64,000 bases of DNA from Granulicella sibirica (GCF_004115155.1 NZ_RDSM01000006.1:124001-188000); one strand, 5' to 3'; positions 51,088 to 61,295 are shown, counted from the first letter of the stretch. A program made the numbers and translations. Notes: generated by a model from the sequence alone, not told the origin.

Positions 51088-52206
51088 ATGGGAGATGGGA
51101 TGATGATGAATCGAGTCCGCAGTTGGATGGGTGTTGGCGCGCTGCTGGGATGCACGCTCCTTGTGCAGGCGCAGAGCCTGCCCCGGAGCACACCGGAGGC
51201 GGAGGGCATTCCATCAAGCGCCATCCTGGAGTTTGTGCAGGCTGCGGACAAGAACGTGGATACGTTCGACAGCTTCATGGTCCTGCGGCACGGCAAGGTC
51301 ATTGCAGAGGGCTGGTGGAAGCCGAACTCCGCCGAAGCTCCTCACATCCTGAATTCCGTCAGCAAGAGCTTCACGTCCACCGCGGTTGGACTAGCCATCC
51401 ATGATCACAAGCTGAAGCTGGACGATCGCGTGATGAAGTTCTTTCCTGCAGACGCTCCGCCAGATCCTTCGGCGAACCTGCAGGCCATGACGGTACGTGA
51501 TCTTCTCACCATGTCCGGCGGCCACGAGGTGGAGCCGACGCGTGACGGCGGACCCTCCGTAAAGCAGTTCCTTGCACAGCCTGTCGTGTTTCAACCCGGT
51601 ACCCACTTCCTGTACAACACCATGGGCACCTACGTGCTCTCGTCCATCGTCACCAAGGTCACGGGGCAGACGGCGCTTGAGTATCTCAAGCCGCGTCTCT
51701 TCCGTCCGCTGGGCATCGAATCTCCCCGCTGGGATGCCAGCCCGGAGGGTAATTCCCTGGGCGGCTACGGCCTGTACCTTCGCACGGAGGACATCGCCAA
51801 GCTGGGGCAGCTCTACCTGCAGAAGGGCAAGTGGAACGGCAAGCAGTTAGTTCCGCGTAAGTGGGTTGAGCAAGCCACGTCCAAACAGATCGACAACGCG
51901 AAGGAAAGCCACTCGAAGATCGGCCCCGACTGGATAGAAGGGTACGGCTTCCAGTTCTGGCGCTGCCGCCACAATGCCTACCGCGCAGACGGAGCAGGCG
52001 GCCAGTTCATCGTCGTCATGCCGGACCAGGACACGGTCGTCGCCATTACCGCGGACACCGGCAACATGCGGGGCGAGCTGAATGCCATCTGGGACCATCT
52101 TCTTCCCGGCTTCGGTGACAAGCCGCTACCTGCTGACCCCGCAGGGCAGGCAAAGGTGAACGAGGCGATCGCAGCGTTAGTAGCGCACCCGCATAAGAAG
52201 AACTGA
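51088..52206 (+). CDS. Exported serine hydrolase (beta-lactamase/esterase fold)
   Basis: The 372-residue protein has a signal peptide (MGVGALLGCTLLVQAQ) and a class C beta-lactamase-like fold. The SxxK nucleophile pair is Ser90 and Lys93 in ILNSVSKSF; LYNTMGTY holds the Tyr region; GAGGQFIVVMP is in the place of the third motif. Family members are esterases, peptidases or transacylases. In a glycan locus an esterase removing acetyl groups is a reasonable guess, not more. ATG codons at 51100-51108 are alternative starts. Confidence 0.88.
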   Translation: MGDGMMMNRVRSWMGVGALLGCTLLVQAQSLPRSTPEAEGIPSSAILEFVQAADKNVDTFDSFMVLRHGKVIAEGWWKPNSAEAPHILNSVSKSFTSTAVGLAIHDHKLKLDDRVMKFFPADAPPDPSANLQAMTVRDLLTMSGGHEVEPTRDGGPSVKQFLAQPVVFQPGTHFLYNTMGTYVLSSIVTKVTGQTALEYLKPRLFRPLGIESPRWDASPEGNSLGGYGLYLRTEDIAKLGQLYLQKGKWNGKQLVPRKWVEQATSKQIDNAKESHSKIGPDWIEGYGFQFWRCRHNAYRADGAGGQFIVVMPDQDTVVAITADTGNMRGELNAIWDHLLPGFGDKPLPADPAGQAKVNEAIAALVAHPHKKN

Positions 52207-52290
52207 CACAGCAGGGAAGGTAACCGCACCCATGACAAATGTCTTCGCTAGAAGTGTCTCGCTGCAACAATGCATCACATCAGGAGTGCT

Positions 52291-53178
52291 ATGAACCGGC
52301 GTCAGTTTGGTCAATCGATCGCAGCCACTGTCATGGGAGGAGCGCTGGCCCGTTCCGTCGCGCAGGTAGCGGGGCCCGCCGTTTCGGAGCCCAGGTTCTC
52401 CTGTGAGATCGCGATGCTGAAGCTCCCCTCCTTCGACCGCTGCATTGAAGTTGTCGCTGAAGCGGGATACCAGGGAGTAGAACTGACGGGCTACTTCCAG
52501 ACATGGGACGCCGAAGAGAAGCGCCGTCTCATGGCCAAGATGCGCTCCCTGGGCGTCATGATCGACATGCTGAGCGGCCTTCAGGCCAGCTTCGCCATTC
52601 CCGGCCAGAGCGAAGAGTTCGTCACCCGTGTAACGGAACACTGCCGCATTGCCAAAGGACTTGAGTGTCCGCAGATCAATATCAAGTCAGGCAAACGCCT
52701 CACTGCGGTGGATCCAAACGCGCAGCTCCAGGCAGCGGTCGATAACCTAAAGCGTGCCTCCGATGTTGCGGAAGCAAGCGGCATTAACATCGTGATTGAG
52801 CCGATCGATCTGATCGAGAACCCCACCATTTTCCTTACGTCGGTACATGACGGGTTTGACATCGTGCGTGCCGTCAACCGGCCAAATGTCAAAGTGCTGT
52901 ACGACTTCTACCACGAGCAACGCGGCGGTAACCTCATCGAGAAGCTGGAACAAAACATCGATTGGGTCGGCCTGGTACACATCGCAGACGTTCCCGGACG
53001 GCATGAGCCGGGCACAGGCGAAATCGACTACACCAACATCTATCGCACTTTGGGCAAGCTGCACTACAGCCATTTCATCGGCATGGAGTACGCGCCAACA
53101 TCTGATCCCGTCGCCTCGTTGCGAAAGACGAGACTGGAAGCACAGCAGGCGATGGCAAAGGGTCGTAACATCGCCTGA
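52291..53178 (+). CDS. Sugar isomerase/epimerase-like TIM-barrel protein (hydroxypyruvate isomerase type)
   Basis: The 295-residue protein has a twin-arginine-like leader (NRRQFGQSIAATVMGGALAR) and an AP-endonuclease-2-type TIM barrel. Metal-site segments are VIEPID, YDFYHEQ, LVHIADVPGRHEPGTGEIDY and IGMEY. Hydroxypyruvate isomerase and related sugar isomerases share this pattern. Export of such an enzyme is unusual but common in this type of locus. It lies between the serine hydrolase and GH92-3 in one transcription direction. Confidence 0.87.
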   Translation: MNRRQFGQSIAATVMGGALARSVAQVAGPAVSEPRFSCEIAMLKLPSFDRCIEVVAEAGYQGVELTGYFQTWDAEEKRRLMAKMRSLGVMIDMLSGLQASFAIPGQSEEFVTRVTEHCRIAKGLECPQINIKSGKRLTAVDPNAQLQAAVDNLKRASDVAEASGINIVIEPIDLIENPTIFLTSVHDGFDIVRAVNRPNVKVLYDFYHEQRGGNLIEKLEQNIDWVGLVHIADVPGRHEPGTGEIDYTNIYRTLGKLHYSHFIGMEYAPTSDPVASLRKTRLEAQQAMAKGRNIA

Positions 53179-53219
53179 CACGAACGGAGTATGTTGCGCA
53201 GATCAAGAGGACGCAAGGC

Positions 53220-55526
53220 ATGACCATGACACATCAACGATGCACCCTGGCCGTTCTGCTGTGCCTAAGTACACTTGCGCCGGCTCTTATCGCGCAAGGC
53301 AATTCCAAGAGGCCGCTGGACTATGTGAACACGCTGGTTGGAACCGCGCCTCTCGATCAGCCAAAGCTGATCGGCAATGCGCCGCCTCCGGGCGAGCAGT
53401 TGTGCTCAGGGTTCACCAGTCCCGCTGCCACGCTTCCGCACAGCTCCACGGAACTTGGCCCGATCAATGCGAATCTCGATGTGCACTATCTTGCCGGCGT
53501 CCGCGCCACCTATTTTTACCCAAACCGGATGATCTATGGCTTCTCCACAGGCACAGGCGGCAGCCCGGTCCTTATGCCCGTTGTGGGTGACTTCACCGTG
53601 CCGCCCGAGCGCAGCGGTTCTGTCTATGACAAGTCGCGCGAGAAGGCGTCAGCAGGCTATTACAGCGCCTACCTTGACGACTTCCACACTCAGATTGAAA
53701 TGACTGCGACCACCTGGACCGGCATCTTCCGCATCACGTTTCCCGCGTCGGACCAGGCCAACATCCTCCTTGACCTTCGCCGCAACGGCGGTGCCGTGGA
53801 AGTGGTTGGGGACCGTACCCTTCGCGGCCACAGCGCAGATGGCAGAAGTTACTTCGTCGCGGAGTTTTCAAGCCCCTTCCGGACCTTCGGCACCTTCAAG
53901 CAGAATCCACCACGCACGCCGCGCGATCCTCTCATCGGATTCGATGATGTCAATCCCAGCGATCGGTCCATCTCCGGCAACTATGCCGGTGCGTACCTGC
54001 GTTTCTCCACCACGGACAAGCAGCAGGTCCTGGTGAAGATCGCTTCCGGCACAAGCTATGAGGCTGCCGAAGCGCGCCTGCACGCGGAGCAGCCAGGATG
54101 GGACTTCGATGCGATACATCGTCAGGCGGAAGGGGCGTGGGCAACCAAGCTAAACGCCATTGAGGTAAAGGGCGGCACGGAAAAGCAGCGGCAGCTTTTT
54201 TACTCCTGCCTGTACCACTCGCTGTACAGCCCTCGCCTTCTCGCACGCAGCGGTGAAGAGTTCAAGAACGCGCAGAATGTCGCTGAGAAAGCGACATACG
54301 ACCGCTATGGAGCCGTACCCCTATGGGACACGGGACGCAATCAGATCGTGTTGCTTACGCTTCTCGAACCCCAGACCAAGACGGACATCCTCCGCTCAGA
54401 GTTGGACGATGCGCGCGAACGTGGCTACATGGAAACCTCGTTCCACGGCGACAACGCTGTCTTCATGTATCTCGGAGATTGGGAGCGCGGCCTTACGTTC
54501 GATTGGCCCGGCGCCTACGAGTATCTTCGAAAGAACGCCATGGATCCCAAGGGACCACGCGGGTATCTGGCGGAGTACATGCAGCAGGGTTGGATCTCGG
54601 ATATCATTCCCGTCGGCAATCCGAGCCCTCCCTACGCCGGTGGTAAGGCAGGCGCGGCCACCACACTCGAATACAGTTGGGACGACTATGCGCTTGCCCT
54701 GTATGCGAAGAAACTGGGCAAGACAGACGACTACACCATGTTCCTGCAGCGCGCGCATAACTACAGGAACGTCTTCGATCCTTCCGTGGGGTTCATCCGC
54801 GGTCGCACACAGGACGGCGCGTGGATCTCTCCGTTTGATCCGCGCGAACCGTATTACAACTTCATGATGAAGGAAGCCTCGGGATGGTCGACACTCTGGC
54901 TCGTCCCCCAGGATGTGCAGGGGCTTGAGACTCTTCTGGGTGGCCGCGAGAAATTTGCTGCCAAGCTGGATGAGTTCTTCTCCACACCGTACACCGCCAA
55001 GGGCATCTGCAGGGATTGCACCGGAGTGATTGGTCAATATGTGCACGGCAATCAACCCGACCAGGAGGCCGCCTATTATTACGACTGGGCAGGCCAGCCG
55101 TGGAAGACGCAGGAACTTACGCGAAGGATCCTTGCGCAGATGTACGGCAGCGACCGATATGGATTGGCGTTTCCGGGCATGGACGACCAGGGCTCGACCT
55201 CGTCCTGGTACGTGATGAGCGCCCTGGGCTTTTACCCCGTGGATCCCTCAAGCCCGAACTACATTCTGGGCAGCCCCATCTTCGATGAGGCCACACTCCA
55301 CATGGGCAACGGTCACGACTTCAAGGTGGTTGCGAAGAACAACTCCGCCGGGAACCAGTACATCCAGTCCGCAACGTTGAACGGCAAAGCATGGAACAAA
55401 ACCTGGTTCAGCCACGCCGACGTTGCAGATGGAGCTGTGCTTGTTCTTACCATGGGGCCGCAACCAAATCGGCAATGGGCAAGCGCTCCGGATGCTGCGC
55501 CGCCGTCGATGTCCGACAGCCGCTGA
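53220..55526 (+). CDS. GH92 alpha-mannosidase family enzyme (GH92-3)
   Basis: The 768-residue secreted enzyme (leader LAVLLCLSTLAPALIAQG) begins its domain at RPLDYVNTLVGTAPL. Key loops are MMKEASGWSTLWLVPQD, YVHGNQPDQEAAYYYDW and FPGMDDQGSTSSWYVMSALG. The aspartate pair is kept. The loop after the general acid (EASGW) and the GNQ segment depart from the classic EG..WQY and HGNE forms. Together the three GH92 enzymes cover three distinct active-site variants. AGAGGA precedes the start. Confidence 0.92.
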   Translation: MTMTHQRCTLAVLLCLSTLAPALIAQGNSKRPLDYVNTLVGTAPLDQPKLIGNAPPPGEQLCSGFTSPAATLPHSSTELGPINANLDVHYLAGVRATYFYPNRMIYGFSTGTGGSPVLMPVVGDFTVPPERSGSVYDKSREKASAGYYSAYLDDFHTQIEMTATTWTGIFRITFPASDQANILLDLRRNGGAVEVVGDRTLRGHSADGRSYFVAEFSSPFRTFGTFKQNPPRTPRDPLIGFDDVNPSDRSISGNYAGAYLRFSTTDKQQVLVKIASGTSYEAAEARLHAEQPGWDFDAIHRQAEGAWATKLNAIEVKGGTEKQRQLFYSCLYHSLYSPRLLARSGEEFKNAQNVAEKATYDRYGAVPLWDTGRNQIVLLTLLEPQTKTDILRSELDDARERGYMETSFHGDNAVFMYLGDWERGLTFDWPGAYEYLRKNAMDPKGPRGYLAEYMQQGWISDIIPVGNPSPPYAGGKAGAATTLEYSWDDYALALYAKKLGKTDDYTMFLQRAHNYRNVFDPSVGFIRGRTQDGAWISPFDPREPYYNFMMKEASGWSTLWLVPQDVQGLETLLGGREKFAAKLDEFFSTPYTAKGICRDCTGVIGQYVHGNQPDQEAAYYYDWAGQPWKTQELTRRILAQMYGSDRYGLAFPGMDDQGSTSSWYVMSALGFYPVDPSSPNYILGSPIFDEATLHMGNGHDFKVVAKNNSAGNQYIQSATLNGKAWNKTWFSHADVADGAVLVLTMGPQPNRQWASAPDAAPPSMSDSR

Positions 55527-55586
55527 AAAGAACGTTGGATGTTGGGGCAGGTCGTACCAGAACGATGTAGTGAAAGGGTGTCACTC

Positions 55587-57473
55587 TTGACAAGCTTGTT
55601 GCCAACCATCCCGTTCCTTTCCAGCTTGCCAAAGCTTCGTGTATTAGTCGCCTCATGTGTCTGGGTGGGACTTACGCTGTCTGCAGCTGCGCAGCAACCG
55701 TTCCAGACGCTCCTGGTCGGGGTCGATCATCGGGCCGATGTTACAAGTCTCAACGGTGACTGGCACTACCTTGTCGACTATCCGCCCTTCCGCGCGCTCT
55801 ATACGGGAAGCGGCGCGATTAATGATCGCGGCTATGCCATGAACAGCCACCCGGACATCACGAGCGGGCCACACAATGACGAATACGACTTTGCCACGGC
55901 TCCTACCCTGAAGGTTCCCGGTGACTGGAACACCCAGGTTCCCCAGTTGTTCAACTATGAGGGAGTCCTCTTCTACGAGCGCGATTTTGATACCACCCCC
56001 AAATCCGGCACCCGCACCTTTCTGCACATCGGAGCGGCCAACTACCGCTCGCATATATGGGTGAATCGGAAGCGGGTCTGCGATCACGAAGGCGGCTTCA
56101 CTCCATTTGACTGTGAACTGACAGGTGTCCTGCATGCGGGATCGAACTTCGTTGTGATCGGGGTCGATGCCAACCGACTGCAGGACGGCATTCCATCCGT
56201 TGGATATGACTGGTTTAACTACGGCGGACTGACCCGAGACGTTTCGCTGGTCACCGTGCCTGCCGCCTTCATTGACGACTACGACGTCCATCTTGCCCAT
56301 GGTTCTTCCTGGCAGCCGGGCAACACGGAGTTGTCGGGATACGTGCATGTGCTGGGTGCGGCCGCTGGAACGTCCGTTACCGTTGACATCCCTGAAGCAC
56401 GAGCCAGGACCTCTGCCACCACAGATGCCGAGGGCAACGCACGGTTCAGTGTGAAGGCCGCGCGCCTCTCGCTTTGGTCACCTGACTCGCCGAAGCTCTA
56501 CAAAGTGACTCTTTCCTCAGGCACAGACAGGCTGACGGACGAAATTGGCTTTCGCGACATTCGTGTGGATGGTATCCGCATTCTGCTCAATGGCAAGGCG
56601 GTCTTTCTCAAAAGGGTGAACCTCCACGCAGAGGCGCCCATCCGGGGAGGCCGGGCAAACAACGATCAGGACGCGGCCACCATGTTCGGCTACCTGAAGG
56701 ACCTGAACGCCAACTTTGTTCGGTTGTGCCACTATCCCCATGACGAGCGCATGACACGCACCGCAGACCGTGAAGGCATCATGGTCTGGTCCGAAATACC
56801 GAATTACTGGGACATCTCGTTCAAGAAGCCGGAGGTGTACGCGAAATCGTCTGCCATGTTGAAGGAGATGATTCGGCGCGACCGCAACAAGGCTTCCGTG
56901 ATCCTGTGGTCTCTCTCAAACGAAACGGGCAACAAGCCCGAACGCACGAAGTTCCTGGCCGGCCTTGCTGCTGAAGCACGGCAGATGGATCCCACGCGCC
57001 TGATTACTTCTGCCCTGAATACCGACCGCAGAGAAGGCGGCAAGGGAATCCTGGAGGATCCACTCACCGATCTTCTAGACGTAGTTGGTATGAATGAGTA
57101 CATGGGCTGGTACGGGGACAAAACGGAGGACGCCGATACCATCCAGTGGACGCTTCCGCAGAAGCCATTCATCATGAGCGAATTCGGGGCAGAAGCCCGG
57201 CTGGGCAACCATGGTCCTGTAACGCGGCGCTGGACTGAGGAGCAGCAGGCGTATATCTACAAGCATCAGCTCGTCATGTTCGCAAAGATCCCGCAACTTC
57301 GCGGAACCACGCCTTGGGTGCTGTTGGATTTCCGCTCCACAACCCGTAACATACCGATTCTGCAGGATGGGTATAACCGCAAAGGTTTGCTCTCGGATGA
57401 CGGGAGGAAGAAACAGGCCTTCTTCATCATGCAGAAGGCGTACAAAGAGAACACGGTGGGCAAGCCTGAATAG
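55587..57473 (+). CDS. GH2 beta-glucuronidase/beta-mannosidase-type enzyme (GH2-4)
   Basis: The 628-residue protein starts at a TTG (55587) nine bases after AAAGGG and has a signal peptide (LRVLVASCVWVGLTLSAAAQ). The fold is the short GH2 layout without DUF4982. The acid/base is Glu446 in ILWSLSNETGNK and the nucleophile Glu532 in FIMSEFGAEA. SEFG is the motif of beta-glucuronidases and related enzymes, unlike GTE in the other GH2 copies. An ATG in-frame at 55539 is less likely. It closes the plus-strand run of enzymes. Confidence 0.88.
   Translation: MTSLLPTIPFLSSLPKLRVLVASCVWVGLTLSAAAQQPFQTLLVGVDHRADVTSLNGDWHYLVDYPPFRALYTGSGAINDRGYAMNSHPDITSGPHNDEYDFATAPTLKVPGDWNTQVPQLFNYEGVLFYERDFDTTPKSGTRTFLHIGAANYRSHIWVNRKRVCDHEGGFTPFDCELTGVLHAGSNFVVIGVDANRLQDGIPSVGYDWFNYGGLTRDVSLVTVPAAFIDDYDVHLAHGSSWQPGNTELSGYVHVLGAAAGTSVTVDIPEARARTSATTDAEGNARFSVKAARLSLWSPDSPKLYKVTLSSGTDRLTDEIGFRDIRVDGIRILLNGKAVFLKRVNLHAEAPIRGGRANNDQDAATMFGYLKDLNANFVRLCHYPHDERMTRTADREGIMVWSEIPNYWDISFKKPEVYAKSSAMLKEMIRRDRNKASVILWSLSNETGNKPERTKFLAGLAAEARQMDPTRLITSALNTDRREGGKGILEDPLTDLLDVVGMNEYMGWYGDKTEDADTIQWTLPQKPFIMSEFGAEARLGNHGPVTRRWTEEQQAYIYKHQLVMFAKIPQLRGTTPWVLLDFRSTTRNIPILQDGYNRKGLLSDDGRKKQAFFIMQKAYKENTVGKPE
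55588..55601. promoter_or_regulatory. Weak LacI-type operator-like palindrome at GH2-4
   Basis: TGACAAGCTTGTTG contains the palindrome ACAAGCTTGT, which has the LacI spacing but GC in place of CG at the centre. It overlaps the likely start codon. Low support. Confidence 0.25.
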
Positions 57474-57854
57474 AGCGCGGCATCGCGCTCGCGGCCGGAG
57501 CTGTCCTCAAACTACGCGTGCATCCTGCTCGTTACATCAAGGTTCAGCGCAGGTGAGTGCGTCAATTGAAGGAACCCGTGGCTGCACATTCCTCCGAACG
57601 ATGACAAACGTCGCGCGGTAGCTTCGCCGTCATTATGGCGTTATCGATCACCTGTGCCTACCTGGTATCTCCGGGTCATGTTTGAGAACCATTGACATCG
57701 GCTTTTCTAAATTGCGTTCAGCTGCCCATCGATTTCAGAATGCTCTCAAAGAGCAGCCCAATGCAACGGATCACTTACCAAGCTTCGCTCATGCAAGATA
57801 GGTGGTATGTGGAACCCTAGCCGGGCGCACATACCACCCCTTTCCGCAACGCGG
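57474..57854. other. Convergent intergenic region
   Basis: Between GH2-4 (plus) and the receptor (minus). Short frames at its left edge look spurious. A strong hairpin at 57801-57838 is listed separately. Nothing else recognised. Confidence 0.5.
57801..57838. terminator. Hairpin downstream of the TonB-dependent receptor
   Basis: Perfect 11-base arms GGTGGTATGTG (57801-57811) and CACATACCACC (57828-57838) flank a 16-base loop, 17 bases from the receptor stop. There is no long T run, so it could be a bidirectional terminator or an mRNA-stabilising hairpin. Confidence 0.6.
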
Positions 57855-60800
57855 TTAGAAGATCAGCTTTGCGCCCAACTGCAACTGCCGTGGTGGGTAA
57901 GCGCCATTCAGACGGCCGAACCCGCTGTCGGAGATGTTGGAGTCCAGGCCGGAGTAGTTGGTCTTATTTAGCACATTGAACGCATCCGCCTGAATCTTCA
58001 GCCGCAACGGCTCCCGGAAGGCGAAGAACTTCGAGACCGTCACGTCGCCCTGCTCCAGGCCGGGGAGAATGACGGTTCCAACGCCGGAGTTGCCGAAGCG
58101 TCCCGTCGGCGCCGGCGCAAATGCGGCCGGGTTAAGCCACTGCGCCTGGTGAGAGGCGAGTGTAAACCGGTTGTCTTTCAGGTACATTGCGCCACCCAGA
58201 TAATCGGCCCTGCGGCCCCCGGTTGCCGTGTTGCCGGAGATGGTCTGGTACGGTCCGCTCTGGATACGTGCCACGGCGACGATCTGGAAGCCGCCGATCG
58301 TCTCATGCAGGATCGCGTTCGTCCGGAACGAAGGAAGCTGCCAAACAACGGTCCCCACAAACGCGTGCCGCCGGTCAATGCCCAGCTCGCCGTAGTTGTA
58401 CTGCAGGCTTCTCCAGTTCGCGGTGTCGCCGCCGTTGCTGGATGAATCACCCAGGGCCTTTGCGTAGGTGTAGCTCACCGTGTAGTTCAGCTGGCCCTTG
58501 CGTTTGGTCAGGTAGACCTGCAAGGAGTTGTAGTTGGTATTGGAATCACTCCGGTTTTGGGTGATGCCCGAGAAGCCTTTGTACGGGTTGAAGTAGTTGG
58601 TGCTGTAGGAGAGATCTGCCGCAACCGCGGTGAGGTCCGGATAGTTGATGTTGGGGGAACGCAGCAGGTGGTGGCCCACATTGCCGACATACGTAGTCTC
58701 CATCAGCATTCCAAGCGGCAGTTCCTGCTGTACACCAAGGCTGTACTGCTCTACATAGGGGTTCTTCAGGTTGGGATCGATGGCGCTGATACCCGCCTGC
58801 AGGCCGGTGTTGTTCGGTGTACCGGCGCTGATGTTGTTCAGGTTGGCAAGATCAAATTCAACATTCTGAGAGTATGGCTGAAGGTTCACCTGACTGAAGC
58901 CTACGTTTCCCTCGGTGCGGTAGTAGAAGGTTCCAAAGCCTCCGCGGACCGAGATCTTCTCCGTCGGCGCATATGCGAAACCGATACGCGGACCGAATGC
59001 GCCATGCATGTGATACAGGCCTCTCGGGGCCACGGCCGGAATCAGGCCATACGCTGCGGTGTTGATGTTGGGAACGCGGGACAGCTGGTCGGACGGAATC
59101 GGATCCGCGGTACGGACGAGTCCATTGAACGGGTTACCCGTGCCGGGCACCACCTTGCCGGTCGTTAATACCGTGATCGCATTCGCCGGTACATAGTAGG
59201 AAGGGTCGAAGTTGCCATAGTTGTTTGCCTGCGTATACATGGGCAGCAGATCCTGCCAACGAAGTCCGAACTCAAAGCTTAGTTGCCGGGCCGCTTTCCA
59301 TGTGTCCTGTACGAAAGCCTCAGGCTGACTGAAGCGGAAGTGCCCGACCGGATCGGCATTTGCTTCCGTGTAGCTGCTGAACTGCCCAAGCAATGCATCG
59401 GCAATTGCCAGACCACTGGTCTTGGAGTTGCCGCTGGTGGTGAAGTTGAGGTTGCCATTGTAATTGGGCCGTCCATTCTGATCGACGCGGTTCCGGATAT
59501 AAATGCCGCCGAACTTGATGAGGTGATTCCCCTTGACGATCGACACCGTGTCCCCAGCTTGGATATCCGTTGTCGGTGAGAAGAGCGAAAAGTATGGACC
59601 GGAGAATCCGCTGAATCCGGTCACGCTTACTGATGGGATACCGTTCGGGTATTCGCCAGCCCCGGGAAAGAGCTTGTTGTACTGAAACCCATAGGTCGAT
59701 CGTTCCCAGTTCCTGCCGTAGGGGGGAACGTGCTGAGACACAAAACTAAAGTTGAACGTAGCCTGATTGATGATGTTCGGCCGCACATTCCATGTCTCCG
59801 ACACAAGGTAGCTCTGTCCCGGGCGATTACGCGTCGTGGGCACCGTGGGCAGACCGCCACTGGAGAAAGTACCAAATGGGTCGATCAGGCTATTGTGATC
59901 GCTGATCCAGCGTCCGAAGATGAAGTTCTTGTCGTTGATCCTGTAGTCGAGCCGAACGATATCTTCGCGGAAGTTCAGCGGGTTCGACGGTGTCAGTATC
60001 AGGTTATTGCTGGGGAGTGAAGCCACACCCGCAGGCGAGTCAGTGAAAGCGCCGGTCTTTGTGAAAGTGCTGTACACGTTTTCTATCGCCTTGCCGTCCG
60101 GCGTGATGTAGGGCCCGATGTTGTTTCCGGGGATCGGCGTCGTCGTTCCCGGAAAGACCAGTTGAAGCGGCTTGCCGCCGGACATGAGGCCCGCGAAGTT
60201 GCCACCCAGCATGGCCGTGCTCGGCACGCTCAGGGTCGTGGGATTTTGCTGTTGCCGAAGGCGCTTGAACTCTTCTCCCACGAAGAAGAAAAGCCTGTCG
60301 TGTTTCAGCGGGCCTCCAAGAGCGTAGCCGAAATCGTTGTATACGAGGTGTGTCTTGAAGGTAGAGAAGAACGGTGTCGCATCGAATAGATTGTTCCGGA
60401 GGGACTCGAAGACCACTCCGTGAAAACTGTTCGTTCCGCCCTTGGTCACGATGTTGAAGGCAGGACCCGAGGTGCGCCCATACTCGGCAGAGAAATTCGA
60501 GGTCGCGATCTTTACTTCCTGGATGAAGTCGGGGCCGACATTGTTTACCAGGCTGCCGTTGCTGCCGGAAGCCTGGTTGTAGGCACCGTCCACCGTCAGG
60601 TTTGAGGAGTCGGCACGGTTTCCGTTGCTGGTTTGGTTCACGGACGACAGGCTCGTGGTCACCGAGAACACGTCCGGGTTTGTCACTACCGAGCCCGGTA
60701 TCAACGTAATCAGCTGGATGTAGTTTCGCCCGTTGAGCGGCAGATTTTCCACCTGCTTGGTGTCGATGACATGGGCCACTTCGCCGCTGGTCGTGTTCAA

Positions 60801-61193
60801 GGTCTCGCCAGGCGCGGCGGAGACGGTAACCGTTTCAGTCGTTGTTCCAATTTCAAGATGGAAGTCTGACGATACGTGGGCGTCTGCCGTCACGGACAGC
60901 CCGGTCCTTTTCTCGCCCCGGAAGCCTTCTTTCGCAATCTCGATCGCATATTCACCGATGGGAAGATTGGTCTGGACGTAGAATCCACTTGCGTCGGAGA
61001 TCAACGTCCGCACGGCTCGAGTTCCCAGGTTGGTGATCGTGATGGTGGCTCCGGGCACGGCTGCGCCGGATGCATCAGTTACGTTCCCTGCAATTTGCCC
61101 TAGCGACGTCTGGGCGTTGCCTACGGCGACACTGGCAGATAGTAGTGTGGCCGCAAGTGCTATATTTGTCATCCTTATGATCTGATTTCGCAT
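57855..61193 (-). CDS. Oar-like TonB-dependent receptor with carboxypeptidase-regulatory domain
   Basis: The 1112-residue outer-membrane protein has a signal peptide (ALAATLLSASVAVGNAQ) and a carboxypeptidase-regulatory/Cna-like domain (GQIAGNVTDASGAAVPGATI, residues about 30-115). A plug follows (NLPLNGRNYIQLITLIPGSV), then a large 22-stranded barrel ending in LGAKLIF with terminal Phe. Such receptors are abundant in acidobacteria and import large ligands, presumably here the mannose-rich oligosaccharides released by the enzymes; no SusD partner is present. ATG 61193 has AGGAG six bases upstream. A promoter and LacI-type operator precede it. Confidence 0.93.
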   Translation of the reverse strand: MRNQIIRMTNIALAATLLSASVAVGNAQTSLGQIAGNVTDASGAAVPGATITITNLGTRAVRTLISDASGFYVQTNLPIGEYAIEIAKEGFRGEKRTGLSVTADAHVSSDFHLEIGTTTETVTVSAAPGETLNTTSGEVAHVIDTKQVENLPLNGRNYIQLITLIPGSVVTNPDVFSVTTSLSSVNQTSNGNRADSSNLTVDGAYNQASGSNGSLVNNVGPDFIQEVKIATSNFSAEYGRTSGPAFNIVTKGGTNSFHGVVFESLRNNLFDATPFFSTFKTHLVYNDFGYALGGPLKHDRLFFFVGEEFKRLRQQQNPTTLSVPSTAMLGGNFAGLMSGGKPLQLVFPGTTTPIPGNNIGPYITPDGKAIENVYSTFTKTGAFTDSPAGVASLPSNNLILTPSNPLNFREDIVRLDYRINDKNFIFGRWISDHNSLIDPFGTFSSGGLPTVPTTRNRPGQSYLVSETWNVRPNIINQATFNFSFVSQHVPPYGRNWERSTYGFQYNKLFPGAGEYPNGIPSVSVTGFSGFSGPYFSLFSPTTDIQAGDTVSIVKGNHLIKFGGIYIRNRVDQNGRPNYNGNLNFTTSGNSKTSGLAIADALLGQFSSYTEANADPVGHFRFSQPEAFVQDTWKAARQLSFEFGLRWQDLLPMYTQANNYGNFDPSYYVPANAITVLTTGKVVPGTGNPFNGLVRTADPIPSDQLSRVPNINTAAYGLIPAVAPRGLYHMHGAFGPRIGFAYAPTEKISVRGGFGTFYYRTEGNVGFSQVNLQPYSQNVEFDLANLNNISAGTPNNTGLQAGISAIDPNLKNPYVEQYSLGVQQELPLGMLMETTYVGNVGHHLLRSPNINYPDLTAVAADLSYSTNYFNPYKGFSGITQNRSDSNTNYNSLQVYLTKRKGQLNYTVSYTYAKALGDSSSNGGDTANWRSLQYNYGELGIDRRHAFVGTVVWQLPSFRTNAILHETIGGFQIVAVARIQSGPYQTISGNTATGGRRADYLGGAMYLKDNRFTLASHQAQWLNPAAFAPAPTGRFGNSGVGTVILPGLEQGDVTVSKFFAFREPLRLKIQADAFNVLNKTNYSGLDSNISDSGFGRLNGAYPPRQLQLGAKLIF

Positions 61194-61226
61194 GGCTCTC
61201 CTGGAGTTGAAGCAGCCTAAGCAGCC

Positions 61227-61240
61227 TGACAACGTTGTCA
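61227..61240. promoter_or_regulatory. LacI-type operator upstream of the receptor gene
   Basis: TGACAACGTTGTCA is a perfect 14-base palindrome, matching the operator next to lacI. It lies 34 bases from the receptor start and downstream of the promoter at 61266-61295, where binding would block transcription. Confidence 0.85.
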
Positions 61241-61265
61241 TGTTAACTCTTTAGGCTGCGAAGGA

Positions 61266-61295
61266 ACATATGCTCCTCGCGGGTTTGCTGTCAAC
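61266..61295 (-). promoter_or_regulatory. Sigma-70-type promoter of the receptor gene
   Basis: On the minus strand TTGACA (61295-61290) and TATGTT (61271-61266) are 18 bases apart. Position and spacing fit a vegetative promoter for the receptor. Confidence 0.6.
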
